Positions 14,645-22,578 of a stretch of DNA of 24,497 nt are shown here, one piece after another; within the stretch, counting starts at the first letter, position 1; each line of letters begins with the position of its first letter. The stretch is from positions 1-24,497 of the forward strand of contig JAZQNP010000095.1 in the NCBI GenBank assembly GCA_045627405.1. Reading direction: 5' to 3'. Source of the stretch: Firm-04 sp045627405 (GTDB lineage Bacteria > Bacillota > Clostridia > Oscillospirales > Ruminococcaceae). The notes beneath the pieces are model-generated. The model was not told where the DNA came from, did not search any database, and saw only the letters and a program-made list of their open reading frames with translations. A program made the position numbers and the translations under genes.

Positions 14645-17014
14645 ATGAAATTTGCAGACGGATTCTGGCTGAACCGCCGCGGCTATACGGTGGATTATGC
14701 CGTACAGCCCTATGAAATCACAGTCAAGGATCATGCGATCTATGTATATGCAACATCGCAGCAGATTTATCACCGCGGCATGACGCTCGGCGGTGTCGCG
14801 CTGACGATTATCTACTCCTCGACAAAAGAGGATACGGTCAAAGTGCAGATTGTGCATCACAAGGGCGCGGCAAACCGCGAGCCGAAATTCGAGCTGAATG
14901 AAGATACATCGTTTGTTCCGGAAATCAAAGAGACCGATGACAGCGTCACGCTGATCTCCGGCAAAACCGCTGTCACCGTCGCCAAGGGCATGAACTGGAA
15001 TGTGCAGTTCACATATGACGGAAAGCATCTGACTGGCGGCGGCTGGCGTGCGACTTCCTATATTCAGGAGAATGCGTATCTGCATGAAAACCGTGTGCGC
15101 GAGGCAATGGACAACACCTTTTGGAGCGTACCCGCTGCACCGCAGAACGCGTTTATGCGCGAGCAGCTGACGCTGAGTGTCGGAGAATATATCTACGGTT
15201 TCGGTGAAAAGTTCACCCCGTTTGTCAAGAACGGACAGACCGTGGAAACATGGAATTCCGACGGCGGCACCTGCTCCGACCAGAGCTATAAGTGCATTCC
15301 GTTCTATATGAGCTCACGCGGTTACGGTGTCTTTGCAAACCAGACCGGACTCGTCAGCTATGAGGTCGCATCGGATACGGTGTCCAAGGTCAGCATGACC
15401 GTTGCAGGCGAATCGCTGGAATATTTCATCATCGGCGGCGCAAACTGCGCAGAGGTGCTGAAAAACTATACCGACCTGACGGGCAAGCCGGCACTCCCGC
15501 CTGCAAAATCGCTGGGGCTCTGGCTCTCAACCTCGTTCACAACGGACTATGACGAAAAGACGGTCAACAGCTTCATCGACGGCATGAACGAGCGCGATAT
15601 TCCGCTGCAAATGTTCCATTTTGACTGCTTCTGGATGAAAGCATTTACCTGGACGAGCTTTGTGTGGGACGAAAAGATGTTCCCGGACCCGAAGGGAATG
15701 CTCGCCCGCCTGAAAAAAGAGAAAAACGTCGGCATCTGTGCATGGATCAATCCGTACATTGCGCAGGAATCCGCACTCTTTGACGAAGGCGCGGAGAAGG
15801 GTTATTTCCTCCATACCAAAGACGGCGGCGTGTTCCAGACGGACATGTGGCAGCCGGGCATGGCAATCGTGGACTTCACAAATCCGGAGGCGTGCAAATG
15901 GTTTGCAGACGGCATCCGCAAGCTCTGTGCAGACGGTGTCGATGCGATCAAGACCGACTTCGGTGAGCGCATTCCGACGGACGTTGTCTACTACGACGGC
16001 TCCGACCCGATTGCAATGCACAATTACTACACCTACCTTTACAATAAGGTTGTCTTTGAGGCACTGGAAGGCTGTGTCGGCAAGGATAAGGCAGTGCTGT
16101 TTGCAAGAAGCGCGACAGCCGGCGGACAGAAGTTCCCGGTACACTGGGGCGGCGACTGCGCGGCAGAGTATTCTGCGATGGCGGAGACGCTGCGCGGCGG
16201 ACTGTCTCTCTGCGCATCGGGCTTCGGCTATTTCAGCCACGACATCGGCGGCTTTGAGCAGACCGCTTCGGCGGATGTTTATAAGCGTTGGGTCGCTTTC
16301 GGTCTGATGAGCTCGCACAGCCGCCTGCACGGCTCCTCCTCTTACCGTGTGCCGTGGGCATACGAGGAAGACGATCCGAAGAATCCGGAAAATGCATGTG
16401 CAGTTCTGCGTTTCTTCACAAGGCTCAAAGGCAGGTTGATGCCGTATCTGTGGGCGCAGGCAAACAAGACCCACGAGACCGGCGTGCCGATGATGCGTGC
16501 AATGTTCATCGACTACGCAAACGATCCGGCGGCACTGACGCTCGACCGCCAGTACATGCTCGGTGACAGCCTTCTCTGCGCACCGGTCTTTGACGAAAGC
16601 GGTGAGGTGGATTTCTATTTGCCGGAGGGCGAATGGTATGATCTGCTCGGAGACACCTCGGATGCGCTGGTTCAGGGCGGCAGATGGCTGCGCAGAACCT
16701 GCAATTATCTGCAAATGCCGATTTATGTCAAGCCGAATTCGGTTGTCGTACTCGGTGATTTCAAAACAGATGTCCTGTATGATTATCTGGACAATGCAAC
16801 CGTCATCATTGCAGGTCTGGAAGACGGCAAGACCGCATCTGCGGACATCTACAAGGCAGAGGGCGGCAAGGATCTGACGATCACTGCAAAACGCGAGGGC
16901 AACCACATCACTGTGACATATCCTGCAACAGAGCGCAAGTTCACGATCTGCGTGGCAGGCACAAACCGCAAGGTCAATGCAGAGAAGAACGGCACAACCG
17001 TCATCAGCATGTAA
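14645..17014 (+). CDS. yicI: GH31 alpha-xylosidase, YicI type
   Basis: The 789-residue cytoplasmic enzyme has no signal peptide. From memory it is strikingly similar to E. coli YicI throughout, for example FHFDCFWMKAF, KTDFGERIPTDV, FARSATAGGQKFPVHWGGDC and FGLMSSHSRLHGSSSYRVPW. The nucleophile is Asp438 in KTDFGE and the acid/base is Asp504 in HWGGDC. The N-terminal beta-sandwich (about 1-280), (beta/alpha)8 barrel (about 285-610) and C-terminal beta domains follow the family order. It should release alpha-1,6-xylose from the non-reducing end of xyloglucan oligosaccharides such as isoprimeverose after import. AGGAGGT (14628-14634) lies 10 nt before the ATG. It is the first gene of an operon with the next two genes. 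Confidence 0.95.
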   Translation: MKFADGFWLNRRGYTVDYAVQPYEITVKDHAIYVYATSQQIYHRGMTLGGVALTIIYSSTKEDTVKVQIVHHKGAANREPKFELNEDTSFVPEIKETDDSVTLISGKTAVTVAKGMNWNVQFTYDGKHLTGGGWRATSYIQENAYLHENRVREAMDNTFWSVPAAPQNAFMREQLTLSVGEYIYGFGEKFTPFVKNGQTVETWNSDGGTCSDQSYKCIPFYMSSRGYGVFANQTGLVSYEVASDTVSKVSMTVAGESLEYFIIGGANCAEVLKNYTDLTGKPALPPAKSLGLWLSTSFTTDYDEKTVNSFIDGMNERDIPLQMFHFDCFWMKAFTWTSFVWDEKMFPDPKGMLARLKKEKNVGICAWINPYIAQESALFDEGAEKGYFLHTKDGGVFQTDMWQPGMAIVDFTNPEACKWFADGIRKLCADGVDAIKTDFGERIPTDVVYYDGSDPIAMHNYYTYLYNKVVFEALEGCVGKDKAVLFARSATAGGQKFPVHWGGDCAAEYSAMAETLRGGLSLCASGFGYFSHDIGGFEQTASADVYKRWVAFGLMSSHSRLHGSSSYRVPWAYEEDDPKNPENACAVLRFFTRLKGRLMPYLWAQANKTHETGVPMMRAMFIDYANDPAALTLDRQYMLGDSLLCAPVFDESGEVDFYLPEGEWYDLLGDTSDALVQGGRWLRRTCNYLQMPIYVKPNSVVVLGDFKTDVLYDYLDNATVIIAGLEDGKTASADIYKAEGGKDLTITAKREGNHITVTYPATERKFTICVAGTNRKVNAEKNGTTVISM

Positions 17015-17059
17015 GCACAGCACACCGCAAGATGCGGCAGAGAGAGGAGCATGAGACAC

Positions 17060-17515
17060 ATGGCAAAGAAGAAAAATGAAGCATTTGAATACATCTGGCG
17101 CGACAGAAAGCGCACTTTCTGCGGGCTGCCGTGGAGCTTTACGACCTATTTTCTGACCGCATCCAAATTTGTGACACGGGTCGGCTGGCTCAGTCTGGAT
17201 GAAGATGAACTGGATCTGTACAAGGTCACGGACAAGAAGCTGAAACTTCCGTTTTGGCAGAGACTTGTCGGCTGCGGCACAATCGTTTTGTTTGTGCGCG
17301 ACACCGACACACCGGAAAAGGAAATCCGCTGCGTCAAGAAGCCGCGCGAGGTGCTGGCACTGCTGGACAAACAGATTGACAGCGAGCGGGACCGCTACAA
17401 CACCCGCGGCAGAGATCTCTATGCCGCGATGGGCGGCATGCCGCTCCCGCACGACGCAGTCCACAGCCACGAGCCGGACGACTGCGATTACTGCGAGGGC
17501 CACGATCATTCCTGA
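17060..17515 (+). CDS. Small bacterial-PH-domain-like protein with His/Cys tail
   Basis: The protein has 151 residues from ATG 17060; AGGAG at 17045-17049 lies 10 nt away, against 1 nt for the in-frame ATG 17051. Residues about 8-110 resemble the bacterial PH / DUF304 fold: FEYIWRDRKRTFCGLPWSFT, SLDEDELDLYKVTD, then GCGTIVLFVRD and a closing helix KKPREVLALLDKQID. The tail (about 130-151) contains HSHEPDDCDYCEGHDHS, a cluster of four His and two Cys suitable for metal binding. No transmembrane segment is obvious. It lies 45 nt after yicI with no terminator. The PH-like call is by pattern only, and the function is unknown. Confidence 0.78.
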   Translation: MAKKKNEAFEYIWRDRKRTFCGLPWSFTTYFLTASKFVTRVGWLSLDEDELDLYKVTDKKLKLPFWQRLVGCGTIVLFVRDTDTPEKEIRCVKKPREVLALLDKQIDSERDRYNTRGRDLYAAMGGMPLPHDAVHSHEPDDCDYCEGHDHS

Positions 17516-17594
17516 CGCCGCACCCTCCGCTGCCAACACAGCGAAAAAACGGCATACGGATACATAAAAACGAACGGAAGGGGAATTGCCCGCA

Positions 17595-18686
17595 ATGCTG
17601 GAATTTGTAACGGAAAAAATCTCTGTCTGGGAGCGTCTGCAAGCAGAATCGCGCCCGATCTATCTCTATGGCATGGGCGACGGTGCCGTCCGGATTCTGG
17701 CAGCCATGCGGTCGTATAAAATTCCCGTCGCAGGCATTTTTGCAAGCGATGAGTTTGTCCGCGGGCATGATTTTGCCGGCTTTCAGGTGCGCAAGCTCTC
17801 GGAGCTGGAAGCAGAATGCGACGATTTTGTCGTTGTGCTTGCATTTGCGGTCTGCTCTCCGTCGATGATTGAGCGCATCCGCACACTGGGACAGCGGTAC
17901 ACACTCTATGTGCCGGATGTACCGGTTGTGGGCGGCGGACTGTTCACCCGTGCTTACTGCGAGGAGCATGCCGAAGAGATTCAGACTGTATACCAGTCGC
18001 TTGCCGATGAGCATTCGCGGCAGATTTACGCAAACCTCATCAATTTCAAGATCAGCGGCAATCCCGCATATCTGATGGATCAGGTGGATACGAGAGACGA
18101 GATCTGGAACCGTGTACTTTGCCCGACGAATCACGAAATCTATGTCGATCTCGGTGCGTATAACGGTGACACGATCCGTGAGATGCTGGAATACACGCGC
18201 GGAAAATACCACCGCATCATTGCAGTGGAGCCGGACAAGAAAAACTACAAAAAGCTCGTAAAATTTGTCGGTGATACGCCGTCTGTGCAGTGTTATCAGT
18301 GTGCAGCATGGTGCGTGGATACGGAGCTGCCGTTTGCATCGCGTGCCGGGCGGCAGTCGCAGATCGTAATGGAAGGCGTATCGACACCGGCACGGGCTGT
18401 GGACAATCTGCTGGCGGGCAATCCGGTCACACTCCTGAAAATGGATGTGGAGGGCTCGGAGCGCGAGGCACTCTGGGGCGCAAGCCGTTCGATCACAAGG
18501 TATGCACCGAAGCTGATGATCTCACTCTATCACCGCAACGAGGATATTTTTGAGCTGCCTCTGCTGGTCAGACGCATCAATCCGCGGTACAAGCTGTATA
18601 TCCGCCACCTGCCGTATATTCCGGCATGGGAGACGAATCTGTACGCTGTCTGCGACGAAACTAGTGCGACGCAGTACGGAGAATAA
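17595..18686 (+). CDS. FkbM-family methyltransferase with N-terminal nucleotide-binding-like domain
   Basis: The protein has 363 residues from ATG 17595; AAGGGG at 17578-17583 lies 11 nt away, and the upstream in-frame TTG 17586 is too close. The N-terminal part (about 15-110) has a Rossmann-like start, IYLYGMGDGAVRIL, resembling sugar-nucleotide or PglD-type domains. The C-terminal part (about 185-355) is an FkbM SAM-dependent methyltransferase: IYVDLGAYNGDTIREM is the SAM-binding motif, AVEPDKKNYK follows, and LLKMDVEGSEREALWGA and LMISLYHRNEDI are family hallmarks. Such enzymes usually methylate sugars or polyketides, so a surface-glycan substrate is an inference. It ends the yicI operon at a strong terminator. 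Confidence 0.85.
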   Translation: MLEFVTEKISVWERLQAESRPIYLYGMGDGAVRILAAMRSYKIPVAGIFASDEFVRGHDFAGFQVRKLSELEAECDDFVVVLAFAVCSPSMIERIRTLGQRYTLYVPDVPVVGGGLFTRAYCEEHAEEIQTVYQSLADEHSRQIYANLINFKISGNPAYLMDQVDTRDEIWNRVLCPTNHEIYVDLGAYNGDTIREMLEYTRGKYHRIIAVEPDKKNYKKLVKFVGDTPSVQCYQCAAWCVDTELPFASRAGRQSQIVMEGVSTPARAVDNLLAGNPVTLLKMDVEGSEREALWGASRSITRYAPKLMISLYHRNEDIFELPLLVRRINPRYKLYIRHLPYIPAWETNLYAVCDETSATQYGE

Positions 18687-18691
18687 AAACG

Positions 18692-18720
18692 AAAGCCGGA
18701 GACATGCACTCCGGCTTTTT
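18692..18720 (+). terminator. Terminator of the yicI operon
   Basis: AAAGCCGGAG (18692-18701) pairs with CTCCGGCTTT (18709-18718) around a 7-nt loop and runs into TTTTT. It lies 6 nt after the FkbM gene stop. Confidence 0.92.
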
Positions 18721-18738
18721 CTTGCGGCATATGCTCGG

Positions 18739-18767
18739 TTGACATCACGGCGGAAAAGTGGTATAAT
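18739..18767 (+). promoter_or_regulatory. Perfect consensus promoter of alr
   Basis: TTGACA (18739-18744), a 17-nt spacer and TATAAT (18762-18767) with extended TGG: every consensus element is met, which predicts strong constitutive expression. Confidence 0.93.
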
Positions 18768-18805
18768 ACAGAATACAGTGGTAACGAACAACGAAGGTGA
18801 ATGAG

Positions 18806-19927
18806 ATGCTGACTGAAAACCAAACCCATTTCGTCCGGCGGTCATGGACGGAAATCCACCTTGACCGACTGACAGATAATCTCCGCATCTACGGGAAACA
18901 CTGTCATGCAGAGCAGATCATGGCAGTTGTCAAGGCAGATGCATACGGACACGGCGCAGCGGAAACAGCGTGCGCGCTTGCCGATGCCGGCGTAACACTG
19001 TTCGCGGTATCGAACATCATAGAGGCAATCGAGCTGCGGCAGGCAGGGCTGAGCGGCGATATTCTGATTCTCGGCTATACTCCGACAGAGCAGCTCCCGC
19101 TGCTCACCGAGTACGATATTATGCAGACCGTCGTCTCCGAGGAAGATGCGCAGCGGTTTGCAGCAAATGCACCGGAAATCCGCGTGCAGTATGCAATCGA
19201 CACCGGCATGAACCGCATCGGGCTGGACGGCGATGATCCGGCGCAGTGCGAAGCGGTCATCCGGAAATACCCGCTGCACGCGGAGGGCATGTTCACGCAC
19301 CTCTGCGTCGCGGACACACACACACCTGAATGCCTTGCATTCACAAAAGAGCAGATCGCAAAATTCGAGGCAGTTGCCGACCGTTTGCATGATCTGAACC
19401 TGCCGTATGTACACTGTCTGAATTCGGCAGGCGGACTCTGGCAGGAGACAAAATACAACAGCATCGCCCGTCTCGGCATTGTCATGTACGGGCTGAAACC
19501 GGACTACGCAAACACCTTGCCCGAAGGCATCAAACCGGTGCTGGAATGGAAATCCGTGATTTCGATGGTAAAGAAGCTGCATCCGGGCGAGACGGTCGGC
19601 TACGGCAGAACCTTCTGCGCGGAACAGGAAATGACGCTTGCAACGGTGCCGACCGGCTATGCAGACGGCTACAACCGGCTGCTTTCCAACAAGGGCTATG
19701 TGCTGATCGGCGGAAAAAAAGCACCGATTGTCGGACGCGTGTGCATGGATCAGATGACTGTCGATGTGACCGGTCTGGATGTCCGTGCGGGCGATGAGGT
19801 CGTTTTGCTGGGACAGAGCGGCGATTTGCAGTTTACTGCCGACGATATGGCACATCTGATCGGTACGATCGGATATGAAATCGTCTGCGGCATCACCCAT
19901 CGGGTGCAAAGACAGTATTTACCGTAA
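18806..19927 (+). CDS. alr: Alanine racemase
   Basis: This PLP-dependent fold-type III enzyme of 373 residues makes D-alanine for peptidoglycan. The PLP lysine is Lys43 in MAVVKADAYGHG and the second catalytic base is Tyr266 in TVGYGRTF. CMDQMTVDVT (about 313-322) is the conserved C-terminal beta-domain motif. The barrel (about 10-245) and beta domain (about 248-373) are complete. ATG 18806 is preferred over the in-frame GTG 18797, which lies inside the ribosome binding site GAAGGTGA. It is monocistronic, with its own promoter and a terminator shared with tspO. A D-Ala/D-Ser racemase of the VanT type is unlikely because there is no membrane domain. Confidence 0.96.
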   Translation: MLTENQTHFVRRSWTEIHLDRLTDNLRIYGKHCHAEQIMAVVKADAYGHGAAETACALADAGVTLFAVSNIIEAIELRQAGLSGDILILGYTPTEQLPLLTEYDIMQTVVSEEDAQRFAANAPEIRVQYAIDTGMNRIGLDGDDPAQCEAVIRKYPLHAEGMFTHLCVADTHTPECLAFTKEQIAKFEAVADRLHDLNLPYVHCLNSAGGLWQETKYNSIARLGIVMYGLKPDYANTLPEGIKPVLEWKSVISMVKKLHPGETVGYGRTFCAEQEMTLATVPTGYADGYNRLLSNKGYVLIGGKKAPIVGRVCMDQMTVDVTGLDVRAGDEVVLLGQSGDLQFTADDMAHLIGTIGYEIVCGITHRVQRQYLP

Positions 19928-19938
19928 ATATCAAAAAG

Positions 19939-19960
19939 CCGGCGGCATATTTGCCGCCGG
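19939..19960. terminator. Bidirectional terminator between alr and tspO
   Basis: CCGGCGGCA (19939-19947) pairs perfectly with TGCCGCCGG (19952-19960) around a 4-nt loop. TTTAT follows on the plus strand, and a longer T-tract (complement of 19933-19937) follows on the minus strand. Confidence 0.88.
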
Positions 19961-19961
19961 T

Positions 19962-20441
19962 TTATCTGTTCAGTACATAGACGCCGATGTTGAGATAGAG
20001 CGCGAACACACACCAGAGCAGATACGGCACCTGCACCTGTGCTGCCAGCTTTGAAATTTTGCGGTAGGAAACAATCATCCACGCAATCGCAATCAGCATA
20101 CCGACCAGCCAGATCGCCGCAAAGCCGAACCAGCCCTGCCCGAAGAACCAGAGCATCCAGCAGAAAAAGAAGACCATCTGCACGGCATACGCGATGTCCA
20201 CGCGGTCACGCGTCTGCTTGACGACCGCCTTTTCGCGTGCCAGCGCATAGCCGAAGCCGATCAGGCAGAGCAGCAGCGACCACACAACCGGAAATACCCA
20301 GCGCGGCGGCGTCAGCGGGGGCTTTTCGAGCAGATCAAATGCTTTGAGACCGCTGCGCGTCAGCCAGCTGGAAAGCGCACCGACCGCCAGACTGAACAGC
20401 ACCCAGAACACGGTCTTTTTCTTAAAATGAAATGAAGTCAC
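19962..20441 (-). CDS. tspO: TspO/MBR family membrane protein
   Basis: The five-helix membrane protein has 159 residues. It carries KPPLTPPRWVFPVVWSLLL (the family loop-1 region with the invariant Pro and Trp), a central GQGWFGFAAIW helix and the C-terminal LWCVFALYLNIGVYVLN. The family binds porphyrins and other hydrophobic ligands and acts in stress and tetrapyrrole turnover. Its role in anaerobes is poorly defined. GTG at 20441 is chosen because AGGAGG (complement of 20449-20454) lies 7 nt upstream; the ATG at 20447 is only 1 nt from it. It is convergent with alr and divergent from ppa. Confidence 0.92.
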   Translation of the reverse strand: MTSFHFKKKTVFWVLFSLAVGALSSWLTRSGLKAFDLLEKPPLTPPRWVFPVVWSLLLCLIGFGYALAREKAVVKQTRDRVDIAYAVQMVFFFCWMLWFFGQGWFGFAAIWLVGMLIAIAWMIVSYRKISKLAAQVQVPYLLWCVFALYLNIGVYVLNR

Positions 20442-20460
20442 ATTCATCCCTCCTGCCGCT

Positions 20461-20466
20461 ATTATA
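20461..20466 (-). promoter_or_regulatory. Candidate -10 of tspO
   Basis: A perfect TATAAT on the minus strand lies about 20 nt before the GTG start. No convincing -35 is seen at 16-18 nt, so the promoter is weak or activator-dependent, and the leader would be very short. Confidence 0.45.
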
Positions 20467-20519
20467 TTCGGCAAAACCGGATTGTATACGCTGCGGAATG
20501 CACCGGATTTTTTCACTGT

Positions 20520-20542
20520 ATGCAAGAATTCATGCAAGATTC
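20520..20542 (+). repeat. Tandem direct repeat upstream of ppa
   Basis: ATGCAAGAATTC is followed immediately by ATGCAAGATTC, a near-perfect two-copy repeat 19 bp before the ppa -35 box. The palindrome GCATATGC (20551-20558) lies between it and the promoter. Candidate regulator binding site, by position only. Confidence 0.5.
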
Positions 20543-20561
20543 ACAAAATTGCATATGCCGA

Positions 20562-20590
20562 TTGACAGTGTCCGCGATTTATGTTATACT
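20562..20590 (+). promoter_or_regulatory. Promoter of the ppa-prs operon
   Basis: A perfect TTGACA (20562-20567), a 17-nt spacer and TATACT (20585-20590) with extended TGT. Confidence 0.85.
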
Positions 20591-20632
20591 GGAACTGGTG
20601 ATCTCATCATATCCCGAAAGGATGGATGTCGA

Positions 20633-21163
20633 ATGAATATATGGCATAATATCAATCCCAAGCGCATCACGCCGGATGATTTTGTTGCCGTCGTGGAGAT
20701 TCCCAAGGGCAGCAAAAACAAATATGAGCTGGACAAGGAAACGGGACTGATCAAGCTGGATCGCATCCTGCATACCTCCACGCATTACCCTGCCAATTAC
20801 GGACTGATTCCGCGTACATATGCCGATGACAATGACCCGCTGGATGTGCTGGTGATCTGTTCGGAGACGCTCTTTCCGATGACACTGGTGCGCTGCTACC
20901 CGATCGGCGTCATCCGCATGATCGACCAGGGACACCGTGACGATAAGATCATTGCAATTCCGTTTGACGATCCCAATTATAACAATTACACGGACATTGC
21001 CGATCTTCCGCCGCACATTGTGGAGGAAATGGTACACTTTTTCTCGGTCTATAAGGAGCTGGAAAAGAAATCGACAGCTGTGGATGAGTTTGGTGATGCT
21101 AACACAGCACGGGAGATTATCCGCGCCGATATTGACCGCTATATCGAATGCTTCTGTAAATAA
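20633..21163 (+). CDS. ppa: Family I inorganic pyrophosphatase
   Basis: The soluble cytoplasmic enzyme of 176 residues hydrolyses pyrophosphate to phosphate, pulling biosynthetic reactions forward. The family signature DNDPLD (66-71) supplies metal ligands, with further conserved acids at Asp98 and Asp103-104 (DQGHRDDKIIAIP). VEIPKGSKNKYELD (about 21-34) is the conserved N-terminal substrate loop. ATG 20633 is preceded by AAAGGA about 10 nt away. The longer in-frame reading from 20432 runs through the promoter and is rejected. The gene is followed after 57 nt by the PRPP synthetase gene, with only a small 6-bp hairpin (21165-21180) and no T-tract between. Confidence 0.96.
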   Translation: MNIWHNINPKRITPDDFVAVVEIPKGSKNKYELDKETGLIKLDRILHTSTHYPANYGLIPRTYADDNDPLDVLVICSETLFPMTLVRCYPIGVIRMIDQGHRDDKIIAIPFDDPNYNNYTDIADLPPHIVEEMVHFFSVYKELEKKSTAVDEFGDANTAREIIRADIDRYIECFCK

Positions 21164-21220
21164 ACGGCGTATGCACGCCGAATAATCGCGTTAAGCGAAA
21201 AGCGAAAGGATGTATCAGAT

Positions 21221-22378
21221 ATGACAGCAGCCGCAACGGATGAACTCTATCAGCACAGAAAAAGCGTGGCACCGATCGGCATTATCGCGATGACCGGTGC
21301 AGAACAGCTCGCGGAGAAGATTGACAAATATCTGGTTCGCTGGGCAAATGAAAACGGCTTTTCGGATGAAAGCTATCTGATCGAATGCGAATGCCCGCGC
21401 TTTGCGTCCGGCGACGGCAAGGGCCTGATCAAGTCCACCGTGCGCGGATTGGATCTGTTCATCGTCATCGACGTCGGAAATTACAGCTGCACCTATAAAA
21501 TGTTTGACCGTGAAAATGCGATGTCACCGGACGATCACTATCAGGATCTCAAACGCATCATTCAGGCGGCATCGGGCAAAGCACACCGTCTGAATATCAT
21601 CATGCCGCTGCTTTACGGCGGCAGACAGCACCGCAGAAATTACCGCGAATCGCTCGACTGTGCATGGGCATTGCAGGAATTGCAGTCGATGGGTGTCGAG
21701 AACATCATCACCTTTGACGCACATGATCCGCGTGTCAACAATGCAGTTCCGCTGATGGGCATCGACAATGTCATCCCCTCCTATCAGGTGCTGAAAACCA
21801 TGCTGCGCACATTCCCCGATCTGGACATGTCGCCTGAGAAATTTATGGTCATCAGTCCGGACGAGGGCGCACTCGGCAGAAATATGTACTATGCGTCGAT
21901 GCTTGGCGTCAATCTCGGCATGTTCTATAAACGTCGCGACTATTCCAAGATCGTAGACGGCAAAAACCCGATTGTTGCGCATGAATATCTGGGCAATCCG
22001 GTTGAGGGCAAGACTGTGTTTGTCGCAGATGACATCATTGCATCGGGCGGCTCGATGCTGGATCTGGCGAAGAATCTGAAAGCACGGGGCGCATCCCGCA
22101 CAATCGCATATGCGACCTACGGACTGTTCACACACGGCTTGGAGGAATTTGACGAGGCATACGCAGACGGCACACTGGATGCGGTGTTCGGCACGAACCT
22201 CACCTACCGTATGCCGGAGCTTTTGAAGCGCGAATGGTTCCATGAAGTCGATGTATCGAAGTATGCTGCATATTTTATCGCTGCAATCAACCATGATGTT
22301 TCCATTTCGACGGTCATTGATCCGCATGATAAGATCAAAGCACTGCTTGCACAGCACCGTCCCAATCAGGCGGGCTAA
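21221..22378 (+). CDS. prs: Ribose-phosphate pyrophosphokinase, long variant
   Basis: The PRPP synthetase-like protein has 385 residues, against about 315 for the common bacterial enzyme. It makes PRPP from ribose-5-phosphate and ATP for nucleotide, His and Trp synthesis. Recognisable parts are IIMPLLYGGRQHRR (flexible loop region), IITFDAHDPRVNN (metal/ATP region, Asp166 and His168) and the PRPP-binding loop VFVADDIIASGGSML (267-280). That loop reads ADDIIASGGS rather than the usual VDDxxDTGGT. It belongs to a divergent class seen in Clostridia. AAAGGA lies 10 nt before ATG. It is probably co-transcribed with ppa. Confidence 0.9.
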   Translation: MTAAATDELYQHRKSVAPIGIIAMTGAEQLAEKIDKYLVRWANENGFSDESYLIECECPRFASGDGKGLIKSTVRGLDLFIVIDVGNYSCTYKMFDRENAMSPDDHYQDLKRIIQAASGKAHRLNIIMPLLYGGRQHRRNYRESLDCAWALQELQSMGVENIITFDAHDPRVNNAVPLMGIDNVIPSYQVLKTMLRTFPDLDMSPEKFMVISPDEGALGRNMYYASMLGVNLGMFYKRRDYSKIVDGKNPIVAHEYLGNPVEGKTVFVADDIIASGGSMLDLAKNLKARGASRTIAYATYGLFTHGLEEFDEAYADGTLDAVFGTNLTYRMPELLKREWFHEVDVSKYAAYFIAAINHDVSISTVIDPHDKIKALLAQHRPNQAG

Positions 22379-22428
22379 TAAGCAAACAGCCAGAGCGGAA
22401 TACCGAACAACACGCATATAGAAATAAG

Positions 22429-22474
22429 CACCATAGTGCTTCTGACAGAACGGTCAGAGGTACTATGGTGTTTT
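22429..22474 (+). terminator. Terminator of the ppa-prs operon
   Basis: CACCATAGT (22429-22437) pairs with ACTATGGTG (22462-22470), and an inner stem, CTTCTGAC with GTCAGAGG, extends it around a short loop. TTTTG follows. Confidence 0.85.
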
Positions 22475-22542
22475 GATGATGATAAAGCGGCATAATGGAA
22501 AGCTGCTCTGATCGCTCTGTCCTCAGACTCCCCCGCATCAAC

Positions 22543-22570
22543 AAATCCCGCCCCATACGGGGCGGGATTT
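22543..22570. terminator. Terminator after the surface-protein pseudogene
   Basis: A perfect 12-bp inverted repeat, AAATCCCGCCCC (22543-22554) with GGGGCGGGATTT (22559-22570), has a 4-nt loop and lies 8 nt past the minus-strand stop at 22579. The T-tract is short on both strands. Confidence 0.75.
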
Positions 22571-22578
22571 CAGTCTGC

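Noticed and set aside
17521..17552. Possible terminator between the PH-like and FkbM genes
   Set aside because: The 5-bp CGCTG/CAGCG stem is followed by A residues, not T, on the coding strand, so the operon probably continues.
19962..20537. Longer TspO reading from 20537
   Set aside because: The extra residues are not family-like and would cross the tspO -10 and ribosome binding site.
20432..20632. N-terminal extension of the pyrophosphatase
   Set aside because: It runs through the ppa promoter. The family N-terminus starts at 20633.
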